Source of the DNA: Lachnospiraceae bacterium
GTDB lineage: Bacteria; Bacillota; Clostridia; Lachnospirales; Lachnospiraceae
Assembly (NCBI GenBank): GCA_014804655.1
Contig: JAAUZK010000014.1
Coordinates: 1-56,116, forward strand
Reading direction: 5' to 3'
DNA length: 56,116 bases
Shown here: piece after piece, positions 49,444 to 56,116 of the stretch
Numbering within the stretch: position 1 is the stretch's first letter
Layout: the number at the start of each line of letters is the position of its first letter
The notes under the pieces: model-generated
The model's database searches: none
What the model was told of the DNA's origin: nothing
What the model saw: the letters and a program-made list of their open reading frames with translations, nothing else
Program-made: the position numbers and the translations under genes

Positions 49444-51572
49444 GCACGAGAATAATACAGACATTAGTGAAAAAGGAGATGCTGGATGTTTTCAGGGACA
49501 AGAAGACAGTGATTATGATGCTGGTTGTGCCGATTATATTATATCCGCTTATTTTTATCGGCGTTATGCAGCTTATGGCTTTTGTTTCGTCCAGTATGAA
49601 GGAGCAGAATTACAGGATCGTCGTAGAAGCTGAGGACGAAGGCAGGTTCTTACATAAACTGGAGGAGTTTCAGAAAGACAGAGCTGAATCTGCAGGAGCG
49701 GAGAATCAGGCGGCCGATGAAACAGTACGGGAAACAACAGCGGACGCCGATGAAGAAGCGGACGAAGAAGTATCCGGACAATCATATGAGATTACGATCG
49801 TAGATGCCGGCAGCATAACGGATTACGAAGAGGCTCTGAATGAGGAAGAGATCGACGTATATGTCTCAGGACGGATGAAAGACGGGAAAGTGCAATATGA
49901 AGCCTATTATCTTTCTTCTGTGGAAAATTCATCATATGCGGCAGGAATCGTTATGGATGCGCTCGATGAATTAAAGAAGGATATGACGAAACAGATCATC
50001 ACGGAGCAGGGGATGGACATACAGGCGATTTTAGAGCCCATTGTCTATGAGAGACAGGATATTGCCAGCAGTGAGCAGTCGATCGGAAACATTATAGGAT
50101 CTATTCTTCCGTTTATGCTTGTGATCAGCCTGCTTATGGGAACGATGTATCCCGCCATCGATACGACCGCGGGCGAACGGGAGAGAGGAACGCTTGAGAC
50201 GATCCTGACACTTCCGGTAACGAACAGACAGTTGATTATATCGAAGTTTATTACAGTGGCGGTGATCGGAATGGTTTCGGCGTTTCTGAATATCCTTTCC
50301 ATGGGTGTGATCACATTATATATGTATAAAATGCTGGATATGCAGACGGATATGGGGTCCTTTGATCTGGCGAAGTTTATTCCGGCGATTCTGGTGTGTA
50401 TTTTGGCGGTGTTTGCTTTTTCCTTATTTATCAGTGCGGTGACCATGTGTGTGACATCTTTTGCCAAGAGTTATAAGGAGGCGAACAACTATATTACGCC
50501 GCTTATGCTTATCGTGATGTTCGTGGGCTATATCGGTTTTATACCGAATATTGAACTGACGCAGACGATAGCGATGATTCCCGTGGCAAATATCTGTCTG
50601 CTGATCAAGAATATGATGGCGTTTAAGATCGATTACGGTGCGATCGCGGTGGTGCTTTCAAGCAACGTGGCATATGCGGTAATAGCGATTCTGTTCTTAA
50701 GCAAGATCTATGACAGCGAAGCGATTCTTTTTGCTGACGGTAAAGTGGGATTACAGCTTTTTGAGAGGCGGAGCAACCTGAAGAAAGGAGGCGTGCCTAC
50801 GGTATCCGATGTGTGGTTCGTGGTGGCTGTCACGATTCTTCTCATGCTCTATGTGGGAAGTCTTCTGCAGATCAGATTCGGGCTGGCAGGAGCCTTCGGG
50901 ACACAGATGATTCTTCTGTTGGTGCCGCTGTTTCTGGTAGTCTATACGAAGAGAGACATCAGACAGACTTATGGTTTTGCGCGTACTAAGGCGGTAAATT
51001 TCTTAGGCGGTGCACTGATAAGTGTGGGAATGGTTCTGCTGAATCTCGTGATTACGGCGGCGTTGATGAAACTGTTTCCGCAGAGCACGGAAAATATGGA
51101 GACGGTTTTCTCGGAGCTTTTTGAAAGTAATGTTGTGGCAGCTTTTTTGGTAATTGCGGTGACACCGGCGATTTGCGAGGAGATGCTGTTCCGCGGAGTG
51201 ATCATGCATTCCATGAAGGCGAAGTACCGTGTCTCTTCGGCGATTGCAATCACGGCGGTACTGTTCGGATTGTACCACATGAGTCTGGTGAAGTTTATTC
51301 CCACAGGGCTTATCGGGCTTCTGCTCTGTCTTGTGGCATGGAAGGCGGACAGTATCTATCCGGCGATGTTAATGCACTTTATCAACAATGCGATCAGCGT
51401 CATTGTCAGCTACTATCCGGAGCAGGTTGAGAAAATCCTGCCGGTGTTTGCGAAAAGCACCCTCTCGGTTTCGGATGCATTGTGCCTGAGCGGAGCGGGG
51501 CTCGCGCTTGTCGGAATCGGATGGGTGGTGCTGGTGAAGGCTCAGAAAGCGGATAAGGCCGTTATTTCGTAA
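49440..51572 (+). CDS. NatB-type ABC permease fused to a CPBP intramembrane protease
   Basis: A 710-residue membrane protein. Residues 1-430 are an ABC-2 permease: first helix about 22-45, an external acidic domain about 50-215 (TADADEEADEEVSGQ), then the helix set with AGERERGTLETILTLPVTNRQL. Residues about 470-710 are a CPBP (CAAX-type) protease domain with its three motifs EExxxR (Glu580-Arg585, EEMLFR), FxxxH (Phe609-His613) and HxxxN (His646-Asn650). All catalytic positions are present. Such fusions are known in Bacillota; the protease may process the exported peptide or the exporter. It is the last gene of the operon before a terminator. Confidence 0.93.
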   Translation: MSTRIIQTLVKKEMLDVFRDKKTVIMMLVVPIILYPLIFIGVMQLMAFVSSSMKEQNYRIVVEAEDEGRFLHKLEEFQKDRAESAGAENQAADETVRETTADADEEADEEVSGQSYEITIVDAGSITDYEEALNEEEIDVYVSGRMKDGKVQYEAYYLSSVENSSYAAGIVMDALDELKKDMTKQIITEQGMDIQAILEPIVYERQDIASSEQSIGNIIGSILPFMLVISLLMGTMYPAIDTTAGERERGTLETILTLPVTNRQLIISKFITVAVIGMVSAFLNILSMGVITLYMYKMLDMQTDMGSFDLAKFIPAILVCILAVFAFSLFISAVTMCVTSFAKSYKEANNYITPLMLIVMFVGYIGFIPNIELTQTIAMIPVANICLLIKNMMAFKIDYGAIAVVLSSNVAYAVIAILFLSKIYDSEAILFADGKVGLQLFERRSNLKKGGVPTVSDVWFVVAVTILLMLYVGSLLQIRFGLAGAFGTQMILLLVPLFLVVYTKRDIRQTYGFARTKAVNFLGGALISVGMVLLNLVITAALMKLFPQSTENMETVFSELFESNVVAAFLVIAVTPAICEEMLFRGVIMHSMKAKYRVSSAIAITAVLFGLYHMSLVKFIPTGLIGLLLCLVAWKADSIYPAMLMHFINNAISVIVSYYPEQVEKILPVFAKSTLSVSDALCLSGAGLALVGIGWVVLVKAQKADKAVIS

Positions 51573-51601
51573 TAGCGGTATTGTATACATGATAATGATT
51601 C

Positions 51602-51657
51602 AGGTGTCCACACTTAAGGCAAACATAATAATTTGTCTATTGTGGACACCTTTTTTT
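51602..51657 (+). terminator. Rho-independent terminator after the NatAB-like operon
   Basis: AGGTGTCCACA (51602-51612) pairs with TGTGGACACCT (51641-51651), and a run of T follows to 51657. The loop is 28 bases with some inner pairing (CAAA/TTTG). Confidence 0.88.
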
Positions 51658-51726
51658 GCTGGTAAAATAGAATCTATACGGAACGTGTGTAAATAGTGGG
51701 GATTACGGAAAAATATGCAAAGATAG

Positions 51727-53235
<1,509 letters not shown>

Positions 53236-53265
53236 ATAATGAGGATGGAAGGAGATTCTGCCAAT

Positions 53266-54702
53266 ATGTATGACGTGATCATAATAGGAGCGGGGGTATG
53301 CGGTGCGGCGGTCGCACGGGAACTGTCCCGCTATCAGGCGAAGATATGTGTATTGGAAAAAGAAGAGGATGTGTGCTGTGGCACTTCCAAGGCGAACAGC
53401 GCCATTGTACATGCCGGCTATGATGCCGTGACAGGGTCGCTCAAGGCGAAACTGAATGTACGGGGTAATGAGAGAATGGGGGAGCTCGCCAAAGAGCTGG
53501 ACTTCCCGTTTGAGCGAAACGGGTCGCTGGTACTGTGTCTGAACGAGGACGATATGCCTAATCTGCAGGCACTTTATGACAGGGGCGTAGCCAACGGTGT
53601 CAGGGAGCTTCGCATTTTAAACCGGGAAGAAGTGCTTGAGATGGAGCCCAATGTTACGGAGAATGTGTATGCGGCATTGTATGCGCCTACGGCGGGTATC
53701 GTCTGCCCCTTCGGACTGAATATTGCGCTGGCGGAAAATGCTTATGCCAATGGCGTGGAATTTTATTTTAACACGGAAGTTACGGAGATTCATAAATCGG
53801 GGGAAGGCTATGCACTGCAGACGGACAAAGGTACCTTCGAGACAAAGTATGTGGTAAATGCGGCCGGTGTATATGCAGACCGATTCCACAATATGGTCAG
53901 TGAGAAGAAAATCCATATTACTGCCAGACGGGGTGATTACTGCCTGATGGACAAAGAAGCCGGCAATCATGTGCATAAGACGATCTTCGCACTGCCGGGT
54001 AAGCTCGGTAAAGGAATCTTAGTTACGCCGACGGTGCACGGCAATCTTTTGATCGGCCCTACCGCTGTCGATGTGGAAGACAAAGAAGGGATCAACACCA
54101 CTGCGGAAGGATTGGCGCAGGTGCTTGAGAAAGCAGGCATGAGTGTCAGAAACATTCCGACGCGTCAGGTCATTACCTCTTTTGCCGGACTGCGTGCCCA
54201 CGAGGACGGGGATGATTTTATCATCGGGGAAGCGGAAGACGCGCCGGGCTTTATAGATTGCGCGGGGATAGAGTCTCCGGGTATTGCAAGTTGTCCGGCG
54301 ATCGGTGAGATGGCAGCGGAACTGATATGTGATAAGATGGGTCTTACGGAGAAGCCTGACTTTATCGCTGAAAGACAAGGCATCAAGAATCCGAATACAT
54401 TAAGTATGGAAGAGAGAAACGCTCTGATCAAAGAGAATCCCGCCTATGGCAATATTATCTGCCGTTGTGAGATGGTTACGGAGGGAGAGATCATCGATGC
54501 GATCACAAGACCGCTTGGTGCGAAATCCTTAGACGGCGTGAAGCGCAGGACGAGAGCCGGGATGGGCAGATGTCAGTCCGGTTTCTGTGCGCCCAGAACG
54601 ATGGAGATTCTGGCGAGGGAATGTGATATGAGCATGTTTGATATCACAAAATCCGGCGGAAATTCTAAGCTGGTTGTCGGTACAAATAAGGACACGGTAT
54701 AG
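53266..54702 (+). CDS. FAD-dependent oxidoreductase with BFD-type [2Fe-2S] domain (GlpA-like)
   Basis: A 478-residue flavoenzyme of the glycerol-3-phosphate dehydrogenase/LhgO type. The FAD site is IIIGAGVCGAAVARELSRY (about 4-22), followed by GTSKANSAIVHAGYD and TSFAGLRAHEDGDDF. Residues about 390-470 form a BFD-like domain with four cysteines (IICRCE and CQSGFCAPR) for a [2Fe-2S] cluster. It probably oxidises glycerol 3-phosphate to dihydroxyacetone phosphate and passes electrons to the flavoprotein encoded next. ATG 53266 follows GGAAGGAGAT; the frame is open to 53239. Confidence 0.9.
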   Translation: MYDVIIIGAGVCGAAVARELSRYQAKICVLEKEEDVCCGTSKANSAIVHAGYDAVTGSLKAKLNVRGNERMGELAKELDFPFERNGSLVLCLNEDDMPNLQALYDRGVANGVRELRILNREEVLEMEPNVTENVYAALYAPTAGIVCPFGLNIALAENAYANGVEFYFNTEVTEIHKSGEGYALQTDKGTFETKYVVNAAGVYADRFHNMVSEKKIHITARRGDYCLMDKEAGNHVHKTIFALPGKLGKGILVTPTVHGNLLIGPTAVDVEDKEGINTTAEGLAQVLEKAGMSVRNIPTRQVITSFAGLRAHEDGDDFIIGEAEDAPGFIDCAGIESPGIASCPAIGEMAAELICDKMGLTEKPDFIAERQGIKNPNTLSMEERNALIKENPAYGNIICRCEMVTEGEIIDAITRPLGAKSLDGVKRRTRAGMGRCQSGFCAPRTMEILARECDMSMFDITKSGGNSKLVVGTNKDTV

Positions 54703-54718
54703 GGACATGGAGGATAAG

Positions 54719-55990
54719 ATGAAAAATTATGATATTGTGATCGTCGGCGGAGGCCCGGCGGGACTTGCGGCCGCCGTTTCTGCCAGACAGAGCGGAATAG
54801 AAAGCATTATAATCTTAGAGAGGGACAAAGAACTGGGCGGCATCCTGAACCAGTGTATTCATAACGGTTTCGGTCTGCACACCTTCAAAGAAGAGCTCAC
54901 GGGGCCGGAATATGCGGACAGGTTTATTGCGCAGGTGAGAGAACTTGGGATAGAGTATAAACTGAACACGATGGTGCTGGACATCGGGCAGGATAAGACC
55001 GTGACGGCGATGAACCGGGAAGACGGAATGTTTGAGATCCGGGCGAAAGCGGTAATTCTGGCAATGGGATGCCGGGAAAGGCCCAGAGGAGCACTCAATA
55101 TACCGGGTTATCGCCCTGCGGGAATCTACTCTGCCGGCACGGCGCAGAGACTGGTGAATATGGAAGGGTACATGCCCGGCAGGGAAGTGGTCATTCTCGG
55201 TTCCGGTGATATCGGGCTGATTATGGCGAGAAGAATGACCTTAGAGGGCGCTAAAGTGAAAGTCGTTGCGGAACTTATGCCCTATTCCGGCGGGCTTAAG
55301 AGAAATATCGTGCAGTGTCTGGACGACTACGGCATCCCTTTAAAACTGAGTCATACGGTGGTAGATATCAAGGGAAAAGAGCGTGTTGAGGGCATAACAC
55401 TGGCACAGGTAGACGAGAAGAATAAGCCCATTCCGGGGACGGAAGAATTCTATTCCTGTGATACGCTCTTATTGTCGGTCGGGCTGATACCGGAGAATGA
55501 GATATCCCGCGGCATGGGTGTGACGATCAATCCGGTTACTTCCGGACCGAAGGTAAACGAGAGTCTCGAGACGAATCTGGAAGGCGTTTTCGCCTGTGGT
55601 AATGTGCTCCACGTGCATGATCTTGTGGATTTCGTATCGGAGGAAGCGTCGGCGGCAGGCAGGAACGCGGCGGCCTATGTAAAAGGGTCAAATGCAGCGG
55701 ATGCCGCTCCGGAGGCGGAAATCTGTTTGAATCCGACGGCGGGCGTCAGATATACGGTTCCGTCCACGATCCGCAGGGCTCGTATGGAGGATAATCTGAC
55801 CGTGCGCTTCCGTGTCGGCGGCGTGTATAAGAATTGCTTTGTCAGTGTCTACTTTGATGACGAGAGAGTGATCCACAGGAAACGGCAGGTGCTTGCGCCG
55901 GGTGAAATGGAAGAAGTGAAGCTGACAAAAGAGCAGCTTTTACAGTATCCGAAGCTGGAGCAGATTACGTTTAAGATCGAGGAAGAGTAG
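54719..55990 (+). CDS. NAD(P)/FAD-dependent oxidoreductase, partner of the GlpA-like enzyme
   Basis: A 423-residue pyridine nucleotide-disulphide type flavoprotein. The FAD motif is IVGGGPAGLAAAVSAR (about 6-21), then GGILNQCIHNGFG, AMGCRERPRGA, and the NAD(P) motif VVILGSGDIGLIMARRM (about 157-173). GVFACGNVLHVHD marks the FAD ribose site. The C-terminal 70 residues are a separate beta-rich segment (TVPSTIRRARMEDNLTVRFR). In Bacillota this gene follows glpK and a GlpA-like gene and is thought to link glycerol 3-phosphate oxidation to NAD or a carrier; a DUF1667 gene often comes next but is not inside the window. ATG 54719 follows GGAGG. Confidence 0.9.
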   Translation: MKNYDIVIVGGGPAGLAAAVSARQSGIESIIILERDKELGGILNQCIHNGFGLHTFKEELTGPEYADRFIAQVRELGIEYKLNTMVLDIGQDKTVTAMNREDGMFEIRAKAVILAMGCRERPRGALNIPGYRPAGIYSAGTAQRLVNMEGYMPGREVVILGSGDIGLIMARRMTLEGAKVKVVAELMPYSGGLKRNIVQCLDDYGIPLKLSHTVVDIKGKERVEGITLAQVDEKNKPIPGTEEFYSCDTLLLSVGLIPENEISRGMGVTINPVTSGPKVNESLETNLEGVFACGNVLHVHDLVDFVSEEASAAGRNAAAYVKGSNAADAAPEAEICLNPTAGVRYTVPSTIRRARMEDNLTVRFRVGGVYKNCFVSVYFDDERVIHRKRQVLAPGEMEEVKLTKEQLLQYPKLEQITFKIEEE

Positions 55991-56116
55991 CACGAAAGAG
56001 TATACAAAAATAAAACAGACATAAGCCTTAAGCGCATAAGCAACTTTGGCATGATGGATCGGAATTCGAGAAGACAGGAAGCATGGAATATATCCGATCA
56101 GATTTGGAAGAATTAA
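55991..56116. other. Downstream end of window
   Basis: No gene or terminator can be supported in these last 126 bases. A short frame (ATGGATCGG onward, ending in the final TAA) lacks a ribosome binding site. Confidence 0.5.

Overview
The window looks like a chromosomal segment of an anaerobic Clostridia member (Bacillota), most probably Lachnospiraceae. The reasons are strong purine-rich ribosome binding sites (AGGAGG), sigma-A promoters, the Gram-positive CpsB/CpsC/CpsD capsule set with an LCP domain, a FlxA-like protein, many small XRE and MarR regulators, NhaC, an ECF S component behind a cobalamin riboswitch, and glycerol kinase followed by two flavin oxidoreductases. No rRNA, tRNA, CRISPR array or complete insertion sequence was found. 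The species cannot be named from this stretch.

Layout. 1-6.1 kb: the end of a membrane-protein gene, a DUF362 lipoprotein, an ECF sigma factor with its membrane partner, a membrane-anchored unknown, an AraC regulator carrying a stray histidine-phosphatase fragment, and a cupin. 6.3-10.2 kb: a two-permease ABC exporter, an XRE/flavin-domain fusion and a flavin reductase-like protein; the exporter and the XRE fusion share related 5' leaders. 10.2-15.6 kb: an AAA+ ATPase, a DUF3795 protein, a MarR-TauE pair and an aldo/keto reductase with ferredoxin domain. 15.6-19.9 kb: a short UvrA, a FlxA-like protein and an XRE regulator.

20.0-33.7 kb is a capsule/exopolysaccharide locus. The conserved front half holds a CpsB phosphatase, a CpsC chain-length protein, a BY-kinase fused to an LCP ligase domain, a lipoprotein with a sortase B fold but no catalytic residues, an unknown secreted protein and the initiating sugar transferase. 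The AT-rich back half holds GT8, GT2, EpsG/Wzy, SGNH, pyruvyltransferase, radical SAM and Wzx flippase genes. A consensus sigma-A promoter lies between two arms of an 11-bp inverted repeat, next to the divergent XRE gene.

33.7-38.4 kb is a disturbed accessory patch. It has two related terminator-like repeats 3.47 kb apart, an uncharacterised membrane protein/winged-helix pair, an intact BrnA antitoxin whose BrnT toxin has lost its start, and a PD-(D/E)XK-like protein. 38.8-46.1 kb: a beta-helix cell-surface protein behind an OmpR-type site, an alpha/beta hydrolase, a GNAT-like protein, MATE with its MarR regulator, and NhaC. 46.2-47.5 kb: a cobalamin riboswitch, a DUF4430 lipoprotein and an ECF S component. 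47.6-51.6 kb: an XRE/DUF6773/NatA/NatB-CPBP operon. 51.7-56.0 kb: the glpK operon with two FAD oxidoreductases.

The least ordinary items are the kinase-LCP fusion, the inactivated sortase beside it, the radical SAM gene in the capsule cluster, the unannotated two-gene cassette at 34.5-36.6 kb, and the hidden brnT remnant.
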